From: Spodoptera frugiperda
Taxonomy: Eukaryota > Arthropoda > Insecta > Lepidoptera > Noctuidae
Direction: 5' to 3'
Assembly: GCF_023101765.2 (NCBI RefSeq)
Contig: NC_064231.1
Span: forward strand, 8,198,501-8,262,500
DNA length: 64,000 nt
Shown here: positions 24,860 to 36,912 of the stretch, piece by piece
How positions within the stretch are numbered: the first letter of the stretch is position 1
Layout: each line of letters opens with the position of its first letter
Notes under the pieces: generated by a model
The model's input: only the letters and a program-made list of their open reading frames with translations
What the model was told of the DNA's origin: nothing
The model's database searches: none
Position numbers and translations under genes: made by a program

Positions 24860-25230
24860 CGAATAAGTTTGGTTCAGTAATCATTTTCTCGTCAGCACGC
24901 GGGGAGGACGGACGTCTTTCTTAAAATAGTCCAGTAAACAGGAGGTTAATGAGAAAACTTGGAGGAAAGTCGGTGGATGTAGATGGGTACGGTACATAAA
25001 GCAGCGTCCGGTGTGAAGTCGCGTGTCACACGCTATGTTGTATCGTTGATCTTATATGTTCTAGGTTTAGCTACAGCTCAGGTACTGAGCAGTCGATAAG
25101 CTGAGCACGAACGATAGTGTCTAGATAGTGTAGCAAATAAGAGTTGCAGTGTCTTTGCACTTCGACAATAGGAGTATTGCAATCGTACACATGTATCGAG
25201 CAATCAAGACCGCCGTTGTCTAACTAGAAT
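24860..25230. promoter_or_regulatory. GC/CpG-richer island, possible promoter or non-coding exon
   Basis: Clearly less AT-rich than its flanks, with several CpGs (GCGGCCG, CACGCGGGGAGG, AAGTCGCGTG) and no repeat family I recognise. It lies about 10 kb upstream of the first coding exon of the plus-strand gene, whose acceptor at 34951 requires an upstream non-coding exon. No decisive donor was found (CTCAG|GTACTG near 25080 is weak). Confidence 0.25.
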
Positions 25231-25709
25231 GAGTCTTAATAAACAGCAACTAAAGCAAAATATGATTTTCATTACCTATTCTACACACAATTAATTTAAT
25301 TGCATTGCCCTCTCTCCAACTAAACCCATGGAATCATGATCCAATATTCAGCATACCTGTTAAATTTCAGAAACCTTTCTATTAGAAAATATATTAGACG
25401 ACAAGTGTCATTTGAATAGGCCATCTATCAATATCATCTAAACAGTTTAGACAGAATTTAAATTTAAAATTCTTCTTATTCCAAGTTTAGTAACGTAGAC
25501 ACAAGGCAATAAATTATTGGCAAAAAAGTAGATTAGGTAAACCAATTCAGTCTTCGAAAGTTGTGAGACGTATTTTTAGTATGCGAAGTTTTGGTAAAAA
25601 GATTGCTTTCATTTGAATCTTTTTTAAAATATAGTGTGATAGATTTATTGCCACCCTTATTGACGAGTATGCAAGAAGAGATTGATGATTGTAGATGAAG
25701 CGAAAGAGG

Positions 25710-25852
25710 TTTTTTTTTAATCATGCAATGATTTGTCCCACCTTAGGCGAGGCGAGAGGGAGTATCAGACTCTTACTGACTAAAAACCACCCCGTTCCTA
25801 CTCCTGCCTTTCAAGCCATAGCCCCGGTAACTCGCTAGGCAGTCCGCAGCTC
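25710..25852 (-). mobile_element. Poly(A)-tailed SINE, copy 4
   Basis: T9 run, GGCGAGGCGAGAGGGAGTAT, CTAAAAACCACCCCGTTCCT and GCTAGGCAGTCCGCAGCTC. AGCGAA occurs on both sides, a partial TSD. Confidence 0.7.
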
Positions 25853-25855
25853 AGC

Positions 25856-27947
25856 GAATTTTAGCGTTTTATTCTCTGTGCCCGCCCCAATGGGCCCACA
25901 GGCATGATAATGTGTGTGTGTATGTGACAGAGATATATGTTGATATATACCTCAGTATATGATAATCTTTTAAAACTGCATAGTCCCTCATAGTTTATGC
26001 AAAGGCACGTACTAACGAGATACCCTTTTAAAATGTTTGTACCTCACATTTATCTACATAAGGATAATAAGGAACATTTTTGGAGTATCTCCATTTCTAT
26101 GTATGAAGACCTACATAATTAAAAACTTTATTTCAGAAAGAGTTAGGTTGAATTTTGTTTGTTTTGTCACCTATACAGTATTATTTTCAGTTTTCAGTTT
26201 TGGTATTACAATATTTTTGGGGAGTCCGTTGATTTCTATTTCTCCGTCCGTTTCTAAAAAATAATAATTACATACTGTGTCAAAATTTTTATAATTATAG
26301 TATACAATTGCATGCTGTGACAAAAATTTAATAACTATAGTATATAAAGTTTATTTGTTTCAATTCTCCGACGAAAAGGAGCTTTATTTTTATTTAAAAA
26401 CTAATCTATCTTATAGAGTAAAAAATTTAATGCGAAGTTCAAAGTTTTTTTCCAAAAGCAGGTCTCGACCTCATTAACCCAATTACACTGGAATCTGGAT
26501 ATCGTTGTTCACCAGTAAACCCATTGTGATAATCAAGGAAGATTTAAAATCACTGCAAAATTATGTTTTTTTTTAAATTAAAAATAATAATGACTGTAAT
26601 CCATTTAATGCTCCATTTAATTACAAATGCTCTTTTCAAACTGACGGATTTAAGGAAAATCGTTGTATAGCATTTATCTATAGCTAAAATGAAAGAGGAA
26701 TTTTATTTTCTGCAGTATGTTTTTTGAAATAAAATCTCTTTGGAAAAATGTATGTTATTGTGCAATTACAATGCGAACAGAAATAAAAATGAAACATCGA
26801 AATGTATACACATAACTTCTGAACAACACTGCACAATATAGGATAATTCCATTTTTATGCGTGCAAATAAATCTGCATGCGAAGCTTTTGTGGGTTATTT
26901 TATTGCGAATTGTTTCCCTCTATATTGTACCATCACTTGATATATTTAGTCTATGACACACTCACTTAAGGTTCCTGTGTTCCAGAGAAGATAATCTCAC
27001 ACCTATTTGGTTGCAATAACATAGCGCCTTTTAGTACTCAGCGATAGATACCGACCTACGTACCTATTACGTATACCTACATACTCCCTCCTCGTTCCGA
27101 GTTAAGCCTTAATAAAAGTGTCGTTTAAAACCTCCCATAAAGTCAGATACTTACAGACTACAGACCCTTTGTCTGATCGCAATTTCAGCCTCTCATCAAT
27201 CGCACTCTCCAAGTTATTAACGCTAATGACAACAATCATAAACTTATACGTTTACGTTAAGAGAACTAAGTACACAAGCCTCTAGTCCAAAGCAAAACTT
27301 TAGCAATAATAACTAACTTTGAACGACAACAGTTTTCTATTCCAGACTAGTCGAGTCGAATAAAATTCCACCACAGCAAAATTGATTTTCAACTTTGTTT
27401 GAAACAATGGGAACAAAATATACGGTCGTAATAAAGTTTGATGGGGTCACAAGTATTGTGAGTATCGTTGAGGTTTTGGCTCCACTAAATTGATTATACT
27501 AGTGGTATGTAAATATATTGAATCTATTCTGAATAACCGACGTCTCAAGGTCAAAGCAAATGACTACGATTTTGTTGGCAAAGTTTCCTAGCAGAATAAG
27601 TATATTTATTCGGCACTATACTCGTAGATCCGATTTTTATTTATAACGGATAATGACGGGTTCTAATAAAAATAATTTGACGAAAAACAAGTCACTGAAT
27701 ACATTCAATGAGTCTATTTTTATTAGTACTGTTCTGACTTTCGTTGACACAGTTTTAGTGTCACTGCAGTAAATTAAAACATAATATAAATGATGGAAGA
27801 TATAAATTAAGGCCAGTAACATACCTCCATCACTGTCAGGCTTAACTTGAACATAGTGCTACGTCATAATTATCAACAATACCAGGCGTCTAGCTTTTAC
27901 ATTAATTGTAAGATCATAGGCTCCAGCCTTAAGCCTATAAGTAATTC
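25856..27947. other. AT-rich DNA, small tandem duplication only
   Basis: Apart from the 40-bp duplication at 26271, nothing was recognised. A short (TG)n run lies near 25910. Confidence 0.45.
26271..26349 (+). repeat. Tandem duplication, 40-bp unit
   Basis: CATACTGTGTCAAAATTT... and CATGCTGTGACAAAAATT... are adjacent, diverged copies. Confidence 0.6.
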
Positions 27948-28238
27948 TTAAAAGCTTTTGTTCTTGTAACAACTTATATTCATCTCTTTCGAATGTGCCT
28001 TTGATGCAACTGCTAAGCTGTAGTCCCAGGCAAGAAAAACACCATTTCGGTGATTCCCCAAAGGGGAGAAAATATTTAATTCATTTGTTGCCCCCTCGGC
28101 CCGGAATACAGGATGATGATTTCGAAATCCGAAATTCGGTGCCAAAATCGGAACCCAAAATTCTACTCTCGGACTCGCAAATTCAATATTTATATCGTAG
28201 TAAATACTGAGCATAGTAGAATTATTCTTGGTGCACAA
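27948..28238. repeat. Probable unclassified interspersed repeat
   Basis: Open for 96 codons on the minus strand and 71 on the plus. Less AT-rich than its flanks, with GATTCCCCAAAGGGGAGAA and TTGCCCCCTCGGCCCGG. No domain in any frame. Confidence 0.25.
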
Positions 28239-28541
28239 TTTCCATCAATACTCTTACCTACAAAGGCCTGTATGTTGGTACTATGTAAGTGTTATACGAG
28301 TATACCATAGCTTTTGTTCTACAGTAACTGCTCCGTGAAGATCCCATTCCATACAATACATTCATTTGAATCGACTCTGCACAATACAGTTCATGGAAAA
28401 CTATCGTTAAATTTTAAGCGAAGCAATTAACTCTTTGTTTCACTGATTGCTTCCATTTTATTTGGTTTTCAAGGTTAGGTAGTGCATTTACTTTGTTTTC
28501 ATGTTCGTCGTTATTTTGATGTGTTCACTACATTCTTTTGC

Positions 28542-28655
28542 TAACTGCCGTACTCAGACACATTTAATGATTACTTAAACTATTTCTTAATTACGATCTT
28601 GTTCTAAAAACAATTATTGCGAAGACTGGGTTACTATGACTCTGAGCACGGCGGT
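28542..28655. mobile_element. MITE-2, copy 4
   Basis: AACTGCCGTACTCAGACACA...GACTCTGAGCACGGCGG. Both ends preserved. Confidence 0.65.
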
Positions 28656-29104
28656 ATCTGAGATAAATAATGCCTTAGAATACCCAGATCATTCTGATAT
28701 AAAGCTTGAATGTGCCAGGATAATTTTTTAATATCATTGTTACCTATTAATAAATCATTTCAAAGACTCGCTTAAAAAATATTCATGAAATTGTTAACTG
28801 GATTAACTTCCATTATTTGAGTTACCTTTTGAAATTTGACCGCGTTACTGCGTGAAAGGGATTTTTAAAGAAGGAAAGTCGTGGTTCAAACATAATTTAC
28901 GGAAAATGCCATCTAGGTAGATACTTTTACTTGATGGATTAGGGGATGGGAAGTGTTGCGTCGCGAATGTTTTGGGTATAAAATCACACCTGGTTTCTTT
29001 GAAGATGAAAATATACTTTTATTTAATCTTATAATCTTTGATCTCTTATTGGTTTGCTGATCTTTAATGAAGTGATTCGTCCATCTTTTTATACACATGA
29101 GTGT

Positions 29105-29254
29105 CTTTTTTGAGGGGTAATATCATCGAATGACTATTCTTGCCTTGGGCGAGGCGAGAGGCAGTGTCAGAGTTTTACTGACTAAAAACCAAGCTGTTAC
29201 TACTCCTGCTTTTTGAGCCGGAGCCCCGGTAACCCGCTAGGCAGTCCGCAGCTC
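29105..29254 (-). mobile_element. Poly(A)-tailed SINE, copy 5
   Basis: Short T-run, then GCCTTGGGCGAGGCGAGAGG, TTTTACTGACTAAAAACC and the complete head CCGCTAGGCAGTCCGCAGCT. Confidence 0.7.
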
Positions 29255-29309
29255 CATGTGAGCATTATTGATGGAGAATTCTGTTTTACGTTTAGTTCGT
29301 TTTGGAAGA

Positions 29310-29406
29310 AAGCAACGCGCCTGTGACTCTTCTGGAGTTGTAGGTGTCCATTTGCGGCATATATCGCTTACCATCAGATGATCCGTCTGTGCATTTGCCC
29401 CTATTC
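29310..29406 (+). mobile_element. LINE tail (family D type), fragment
   Basis: AAGCAACGCGCCTGTGACTC, GTAGGTGTCCAT, TATCGCTTACCATCAGATGA and CCGTCTGTGCATTTGCC. Confidence 0.6.
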
Positions 29407-30837
29407 GACTTTGTTATAATTATGTGTTACTTTTTCATAATAATGTTACAAAATACATTTCAATGCTTTTTTCATTTACGATACTTTTCAGGTTTCTACA
29501 TAAGTTGTTGACAATATAGAAAGTTGATACTTTCATAATATTTTCGAACTGTTTGTTTGGCAGTTACTAAAGCAATTAGCGTTGAGAGCAGGTCACAGTG
29601 GGGCTTCACTTTCCGTGTTAGTTTGTACCCTTTTTGTAGGGTTTACATTTCAAGTTCTTACTTAGAAACTGGACTTGGTTCACCAGTTTCCTCAGTTTGA
29701 TAGACCCAACGAAAGAGAGAGTAATTGCATAAGGTTATTTATTACACTGTTAAATTGCAGTTCTAAATATTAGCAGCTTATTTGTTTATAACATTAAGAA
29801 AATTATATTGAAAATGGAAGTGTGATTGAAGTTGATATTGTTGATTTTGAAGTAAAAAAAAATATTTTTAACAATAGAATATACAATAACAAACTCGATT
29901 TGACAACACTTCTTTATGCTTGTATTTGTATATCACTTTAGACTAAGCTATGTTTTTATTTAATTTGACTTTAATCCAAATAACTTATGTAAACACATTT
30001 CTCGCATTTGTCAGCGCTAAAATTACACCATATTTTATAGAAAATTTAGAAATATGAGCCTTTGTGGACACTATTTCACTACTAAAATTATCTCAGATGA
30101 AAATGATACAAAGTTGAACAAATATTTATCATTTTTATGAGCTATTTGTATTATTTTTTATTTGCAAACTAATTTTAATCTAGCAACACTCAATAAATAC
30201 GTCAATTTAAAAAGTTTTCGCAATTTGTATTTCGAATTTTATTTTTTTAGTTTGCCTTTGCTTGATTATTTATTGTTGTTTACATAATTGGGTTTCATTT
30301 TAAATTACTATACTCAAATATGCACAGAAAATGATTTTCAAATGAGCTAGCTATTCACTCAAAACTTTTCTTCAAACTTACTAACGACGCTGTTGTATAC
30401 TATTTTTCCAAACAAATCAGGTAATTGGTAGGGACTCTGCTACAAGGAAAATGTAGTGTTAAATAATAATAGAGGATGTGCCCAATTTTAGTACAAATGT
30501 GGGTCAACTATCGAACGGAAATGTGTTACCAAAATACTCATACCTATTGAATGTTTAAGTAGTGTTTCTACTATTTTTAGATTCGTTCCAATAGTCCCCT
30601 GTACTTTAGATACATATGAAATGTATGTAGGTATGTAAAGATATATATTATTTAATGTGAATGCCACATAGTACATTAATCCTTACTTAGTTTCATGTAA
30701 TTATCGCTTTTTCATCAATTTTCCATACGAAAAAATTCAACATTTTAAAAATGAAAATGTGACTTTCCAAAAGGCAACCAATTATGTCGCAAATACTTTT
30801 CGTGAAAGCGTCGAAGTAATTAAATTAATTGTGTGTA
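29407..30837. other. AT-rich DNA, nothing recognised
   Basis: Very A/T-rich, no repeat motif and no exon. Confidence 0.45.
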
Positions 30838-31010
30838 AAAAAGTATACATGGGTTGGCAACACGAAGGCTGGTGGCGGGTGTCTCGAGTGCGACGCGACG
30901 GTCGCTGCCCCGACCGACCGTTAACCCCTCAAATGCAGTGCTACCTGCAATATGTAACCCTATTAGCTATTTTCCGGGACCGCCTGCCAAGCTATTTTCG
31001 TCTTTATACC
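30838..31010. promoter_or_regulatory. CpG-rich island of unknown role
   Basis: GC-rich stretch with dense CpGs around 30885-30925 and a GGTTGGCAACAC motif at 30854. Open in several frames on both strands because of composition. It could be a promoter or non-coding exon of the plus-strand gene 4 kb downstream, or an unlisted repeat. Confidence 0.25.
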
Positions 31011-31304
31011 CTAAGACAAGCCTCTCAAGATATAGGTCGCGGAATAATGAATTGAGATCTTTCTTCTCTGAGATTTGGTGAAATAACTCTGTAGTGCCTG
31101 TAGTAAAGTATGAGATTGCTGCCATATTTTTATAGCTTTTCATACGATGAGAAGACGTACTTCTAGAATAACGAGCGAAGTAATGAGTACGATAATGAGC
31201 AAAATAAGAAACGAACGAAGAACAAATATTTGTCAATTTCGCTTTGTCGTTTTACTTGTGAATCTAGTTTGTAGTTAAAGAAATAGTTTTCTTAGCCGGT
31301 CTTA

Positions 31305-31423
31305 CTGCTGGCCTCAGAGATATTTGATGGTTACTCATAGTATTCCTTAGTACGGATTTTGTACCAAAACAATTGCTAAGGACTGGATTAAGTAACCATT
31401 AAATGACTCTGAGTACGGTGGTT
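31305..31423. mobile_element. MITE-2, copy 5
   Basis: The right arm CCATTAAATGACTCTGAGTA is well kept; the left arm GCCTCAGAGATATTTGATGG is diverged. Confidence 0.6.
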
Positions 31424-31850
31424 AGACTTTCTTAATCTATATAAGGAAGTCTAGTTTAAGTATAGATAAGATTTTGAATTACATTTTTTTTTTAAATGTA
31501 TTGAGTTTTTATAAATAGTTGAAAATTTGAGATATTATTAAAAGACGTAACGTTATGTTATTTACTTATTAATAAACAGTTTTTGTATTAATATAATAAT
31601 TTTATAATACAAATACTGTCATATTTATTATATTTTCATCTCAAACTAAGTTTAAAGTCAAAACAATAGTGAAGCATACCGTGTATAAAGTTGAATTGAA
31701 TTGGACTTATTCCACTCCACAACTTTAAGTAGTTCAGAAGTTCATCAAATACCTGGACAGGGCTATTTTCGAGATGAAACCTAGACTAGAGGTACTTTGA
31801 AAGACATATAATAGGTAATTATATTTTGAGAACTATTGCGAACTTTTTAG

Positions 31851-32075
31851 TTTTTTTTTTATGTAACCGAACATACGGATTGGGGTTTAGGAATTTAAGT
31901 GTTGTTGGGGAATCAGGGATTGGGAAGATTGGGACGAGGGGTAATTGAGCCACCCGTAACCTCACTCACACAACAAAACACAACGCAAGCTTTGTTTCAC
32001 GTCGGTTTTCTGTGAGGACGTGGTATCACTCCGGTCGAGCCGGCCCATTCGTACTGAAGCATGGCTCTCTCACAC
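31851..32075 (-). mobile_element. LINE-tail retroposon D with internal deletion
   Basis: T10 run, ACCGAACATACGG, then directly GGGGTTTAGGAATTTAAG and onward to GCATGGCTCTCTCACAC; the GTAAGCAATCGCC block is missing. Confidence 0.65.
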
Positions 32076-32179
32076 TGAAACTTTAAAATTGATCATAAAA
32101 CCTACTTTTATACTTAGACTGACTCAGATATCAACTTGTTATCCCTTACTCTGCTCTCTCAGCATATAATATTCCTTGT

Positions 32180-32256
32180 GCTAATGTATGGAGTCTGGAA
32201 TTTTGCCCGGCATTTGGCAATATGCTCCCCCATATGTCATGGAGCTGGCAAAATTG
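32180..32256 (+). repeat. SINE A fragment, diverged
   Basis: GGAGTCTGGAATTTTGCCCG, CATTTGGCAATATGCTCCCC. Confidence 0.4.
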
Positions 32257-32547
32257 GATGTTAACACCTTTACCTAGAGGAATATGAAATATCTATTTAC
32301 AGGTTATGATTTATTGAATGTTATTTATCAGTCCCACGAAATAGGGGTGAATGAACCTTTTTCCTTGCAATGGGTATAATTTCAAATTCCGTACCTATTA
32401 TTGAAAAATGTTTGATAAGCCATAAAGTTCGGACGCGGAAATCGGACCTGATCGAGGCCCGTCCCTATCACCCATTCGATCAACGTTAGCATCGTTTGTC
32501 TAATTTGCTTGACTGCTAAATTTCAATTTTCAGACAATTAAATTTCA

Positions 32548-32676
32548 GTGTAGCGAGTTCGATTCCCGCATGGAACCACGGTCACGGTCGGGTCTGGGTG
32601 TTATATGTATGTATGTGAAATTGTATGTTTGTAAACGCACCCACGACACAGGAGGAAATTACAACGTTAAAAAAGA
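32548..32676 (+). mobile_element. tRNA-like SINE B, copy 2
   Basis: B-box-like GAGTTCGATTCCCGCATGG, then GTCGGGTCTGGGTGT and GTTTGTAAACGCACCCACGA ending near an A-run. Confidence 0.65.
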
Positions 32677-33159
32677 TTATCACATTTAAATTACTTCTTA
32701 TTATAATACTATCTAGATTTCTCTCATATTTGTCGAGGACAGAAGTGTCTCTATCAAAATCAATTAGTAGGTGACATAGGCTTGGCGTTAATAGTCAGCT
32801 TATTAATTCATACATACAAATGAATTCATTATGACGACTACATTTATGAAATTATATGCTGAACTCAGTATTTAAGTTCAGAAATTGGCATTGAAATAGA
32901 GAATCAACTTTATTTTAGGACGTATACAATTTACGGTTTCATTATCGGAATAATCGAAACTATGATGTCAGAATTCTTCTGAGCTTACGAGCCTATAATT
33001 AACATCAGCAAAAGCCCGTGTCAGTTCATTACTGGACTGTGAGCTACTTTACTGTTCATCATAGAAAGAAGTGTTGTGAAATTGTGTTTGGTTATAGTCA
33101 TCTCTAGTGCAATGGAACAATAGGTTCTCCGTTTTCGTAAAAAATACAAGACCCACTTT

Positions 33160-33321
33160 TACTATCACGCGCAGCCTTACTCGACGTTTCTGCGTCAGCG
33201 ATCGCTGCTCATGATTAAGAGTCCCTCTATGACTCGAAACTAGTAGAGCTTATTCTCCAAATATTTACGTGAGTAAAACGTGATTTGTAGTTAATTTAGT
33301 ATGTCTTACGATAGTTATTAT
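33160..33321. mobile_element. MITE-3, copy 4
   Basis: GCTGCTCATGATTAAGAGTC, CTCGAAACTAGTAGAGC, ending TTAATTTAGTATGTCTTACG. Confidence 0.6.
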
Positions 33322-34010
33322 AAAAAAAACCTACTTTTATAATGTAAAACTTTTTACTGTGTAAAATTCTTGCAACTAACTGACAGAGTTTTGATTATTA
33401 TTCTAAGAAAACAGTGTTAATATCTTTAGACAGGCACGTAGGCTTTTATTTCATAAATTGATGGTGCCCCAGTGCCTCAGGTGTAAATTCTATTTAAGTA
33501 ATGAAGTTTATGTCGGAGGTTAAACCGATCGATGATGCGACAAGGTGCGAAAATATAAAGCTTATTGCTTGCCAAGTTTGTCTGAGAATAATAACAAAAT
33601 ATTTGATATACCTTGTATTCATTGTTTGGCCGCAGGCGTCACAACTTTTCTATTAATTTTGTCAGAGAATTAGGTACCAGTTGTTTTGGGTTTAAAAACG
33701 AAGTTAACGACAGCGAAATATTCAGAAGGGTTGAGTTGAAAACTTTGCGAGAACTGATGTTTCTAACTCACTTGATGTTTCAAACGATAAACAATTAGAA
33801 GACAAATCAACTCGTTAATAAAATATGGGATTCATTTCATGATAAAGGCTTAGAATGTTTTATGAACTGTGATTTAGGTGAAATAAGTATTCACTTAAAT
33901 ACTTCACTCCTTCTTCTTCTTTCTACTTTACGTCACTTCTTTGTGATTAAGATGGGGATACTTAGGTATATCCTATCATAACTTAATGTTGGAGCATTAT
34001 TCTGTGTCAT

Positions 34011-34222
34011 TGCCGCATACATACATAACTTAACGCCTGTCTCCCATAGGGGTAGGCAGAGACAATGGACCGCCAATTGCTATGAATCTTACATACCTCT
34101 TTCGCTTCCTCAACAGTCATCAGTCTTTTCATACATGTACTTTCAACTTGGCCCTTCTTTAATATATCGCCAATCTGGCCTCTATATGTTTGTCGCCCTC
34201 TACCTACGGCCCCATTGCCGCA
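34011..34222. repeat. Interspersed repeat (LINE-related?)
   Basis: AACGCCTGTCTCCCATAGGG, GGTAGGCAGAGACAATGG and CATACCTCTTTCGCTTCCTC match a moth repeat I recognise; class not certain. Confidence 0.45.
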
Positions 34223-34951
34223 TTGGTCGTCTGAATATTTAGAAATTTGAAATTATCTATTCATTTTACGGCAATTTCTCACAACCACGGTCTTAGGACA
34301 GGACCAAACGTGAACCTAAAATGTATTTGTATTAAGAGAACATTTTGGTAGTCCGACTTGTAATTTATTACTTATTTTATTTATAAAGGCAATGTTTATT
34401 TACACGTTTGTGGTTTTAGGCTAAAGTTGTCGCTTATAATTTACCGACCGAAGGACTAATTTATTTCTGTGGCAGCCTTTTTACAACTTTGAAAAGATTA
34501 TTTTGAATCTTAATGAGATTTATACTAAAGCTAAACAAGCAAACAAGTACGTGAATAACTGTGAAAGTAAAAACATGCCAATTTCAACTGAATTCATGAA
34601 TTGACTAATGCTCGCTATACACCTTCCTACCTGCTTGTAGATGCGTAGAGTAGGCCTCGTCTTTGTGAAATTTCTCTGTCAATTTCGAAATAATTCAATT
34701 TCTCTGTAAATGATCGTATATTATGTTAATACAAGTAATCTTACCATATTGTGATTTCGATTACTAATTTTCTTTATGAGAAAAAAAACATTACTACGTA
34801 TTGGAACAAGACTGTTAACTCAATTATCAAATATTTCATCCTTAACGAAGATACGACAATTCTATGACAAAGGTCTCATAATTATTTGCCTTAATTATTT
34901 TACCATTATTCAGTAATCTACGTTATCTACATAATGACTGGTTTGTTTCAG

Positions 34952-35370
34952 GTCCCTATTCGCTGCTGACGTTGGAAAAAACAGAAGCCATTCGTAATTT
35001 TGAATTGTGATAGTGAAGTGAATAACAGAAAGCCTCTTTGGTGATTTACTTAAAAAAGGAGTGCAGTTTAGTGAAGTTTCGTCGTCGAAAATAAAAAAAA
35101 AGATATATTTTTTTAAAGTGAGAATTTAACTTCAGTTCGAATTTTGAAAACAGTGAGAAGTTTGTGAACGTAGGGAGTGAACGAAAATAGTGATGTCTGC
35201 GTGTGTAGTGGAAGAAGGTAGGGAGGAGGGCGGTGGCGCATGCGCGCTAGAGGCCGGGCCTAGCATGGATCGCGACGAACTGCCGGAACGCCCGCGCAGG
35301 GAAGTGTTGCTAAGTGCGCGGGGCCGACGCGCATGCTCCGAACAGGGACCACATCCAAGTCTCAATTTGC
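34952..35370 (+). CDS. First coding exon of an unrecognised multi-exon gene
   Basis: The exon follows a TTTGTTTCAG acceptor and ends at a GTAAGT donor (35371). Bases 34952-35192 are 5' UTR; an in-frame TGA at 35178-35180 closes the frame upstream, which fixes the start at ATG 35193. It encodes 59 residues plus one base (phase 1), beginning MSACVVEEGR. The coding part is markedly GC- and CpG-rich against AT-rich surroundings. The peptide is acidic and Gly-rich at first (EEGREEGGG), has a second Met in MDRDELPERPRRE, and ends in a basic, Ser/Pro-containing stretch (GPHPSLNL). No domain, signal peptide or membrane segment is visible. The acceptor means at least one upstream non-coding exon exists. 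It joins in phase to 43127-43292. I do not recognise the family; it looks like the disordered N-terminus of a larger intracellular protein (inference). Confidence 0.72.
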
Positions 35371-35930
35371 GTAAGTTATTTATTTGTACTTATTCCTGTG
35401 TCATTTATCTGATGAGCTTTTTAACGGATTTTCAACTTTATCCTTTTGTGATAGATATCATAATCTATTGAAGGTAAACAGATTAGTAGTAGTCGATGTT
35501 TGGTGTCAGGATACATATAGAGTCCGGTTGAAATGTCTAGAAAAAGAAAAATTAAAATCAATCGCAAAAGTTTGCAAATCAATGTTTGTGTTCTTCTGTT
35601 ATTTTAAGTAAACAAACATGGCATGTGTTTGTTTATCTCTCTATGTTACATTGTATTTTTCATATTCTGCAATAAAAGTAATTCTTGTCTCGTAAACTTC
35701 TAAGCACTTAATAGGATTTCGTAATTAATCAAACGTTGCGCGTTGTTGTGACTTCAAAATAAATATTACTCAAGGCAAATAAACAATTTCGCTTCAAATA
35801 AAATACCTTGTATAAGGAATTATTTTCCTTGAAATTACAATCAATTCAAATTGTAATAATATTATTATACCTATTTCCTGTAATCCAAGACTTGATTGAA
35901 GGCATGATTACGTCTACCTAACTACGTCTA

Positions 35931-36160
35931 TGTCCATGGGCGGCGCTGATCGCTCACATCCCTTAGTATGAGTTTGCTTTACGTTAACGAAACCAAAACG
36001 AGAGCGCGTTCGGCGCTCTAATTGGCCGGCGCGACTGGACCAACCAATCAGAGGGCAGCACACACTCTCGTTTCGTTTTCGTTCAACGTAAAACAAACTC
36101 GTACTAAGCCCTCAGGTGAACCGTCTGCTCGTTTGCTCCCTATTCTATATAAAAAAAAAA
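35931..36160 (+). mobile_element. LINE tail (family D type) split by MITE-1
   Basis: TGTCCATGGGCGGCGCTGAT CGCT before the MITE and TCAGGTGAACCGTCTGCTCG TTTGCTCC plus A10 after it. The join matches uninterrupted copies. Confidence 0.7.
35961..36109. mobile_element. MITE-1, copy 2 (nested)
   Basis: CCTTAGTATGAGTTTGCTTT...AACAAACTCGTACTAAG; the inner GAGAGCGCGTTCGGCGCTCT is retained. Younger than the LINE tail that hosts it. Confidence 0.75.
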
Positions 36161-36363
36161 CTTGACCACGAGTCATTAATGGAATTAACTAGTAATAAAG
36201 TCCTATTGTTTTATGGTCTGTCTGTAAACCTTAATCATATTAGCAAGACCATAACAGTGACGTCATTAGGAGTTTAGTGCCGAAGTATAATTGTCTATTT
36301 TGGTGTCTTTCTATTAGTTATTTGTTATATAAGTCTTATTTTAACTACTCTCTCTCTCGTACA

Positions 36364-36490
36364 TCTATCGGCCTGGCCGCAAACATGACAACCGCAACAG
36401 AATTCTGAATTCAATTTCCGTATCACGCTTGCAATTTGAAATTCTTGGTACCAGAACAGGTCTAGATTTGTGGCCGGGGTAGGTCATAGG
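36364..36490. repeat. Weak inverted repeat, possible MITE
   Basis: CGGCCTGGCCGCAAA near the left and TTTGTGGCCGGGGTAGG near the right are reverse-complementary with mismatches. Confidence 0.3.
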
Positions 36491-36516
36491 TGTACATAAT
36501 TGTAGCAGCCAGCGTA

Positions 36517-36556
36517 TCTATACTAATATTATAAAGAGGAAACATTTATGTATTGT
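36517..36556 (+). repeat. RTE-like tail fragment
   Basis: ATCTATACTAATATTATAAA GAGGAAA, the 5' part of the RTE-like family seen at 38195. Confidence 0.4.
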
Positions 36557-36587
36557 ATGTTTGTAATGTTTTCACACAAATGCTACT

Positions 36588-36912
36588 GCCCCCAATCTTC
36601 CCAATCCCCGATTTTCCATCAATGTTAAAATTCCTAAGCCCCAAATTTTACGCCCTTAATTTTTAAGCTTACTAAGGCTCCGGCGCGAAATGCAGGAACA
36701 GGGTGGTTTTTAGTCAGTAAGAGTCTGACCCTCCCTCTTGCCTCACCCAAGGCGAAAGAAGTCATTGGATGATTTCCCCCTTAGAAAAAAAAGCCCCAAA
36801 GCCAGCAACGCACGTGTAATGCCTCTGTTGTCGCGAGCGTCCATGGGCGGCGCCTCTTGCCTATCATCAGGTCAGATCCGTCTGCCAGTTTACCGGCTTA
36901 CACCATATAAAA
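36588..36912 (+). mobile_element. LINE-tail retroposon D split by a poly(A) SINE
   Basis: CCCCCAATCTTCCCAATCCC...TTCCTAAGCCCCAAA before the insert and AAGCCCCAAAGCCAGCAACG...CCGTCTGCCAGTTTACCGGC after it. Confidence 0.7.
36645..36790 (+). mobile_element. Poly(A)-tailed SINE, copy 6, nested with 10-bp TSD
   Basis: GCTCCGGCGCGAAATGCAGG, GTCAGTAAGAGTCTGACCCT and A8 tail. AAGCCCCAAA flanks it perfectly (36635-36644, 36791-36800). Its first ~26 bp differ from the family head. Confidence 0.75.

Noticed and set aside
35371..35471. Extension of the first coding exon to codon 93
   Set aside because: Reads through a GTAAGT donor into AT-rich intron; codon use changes abruptly.
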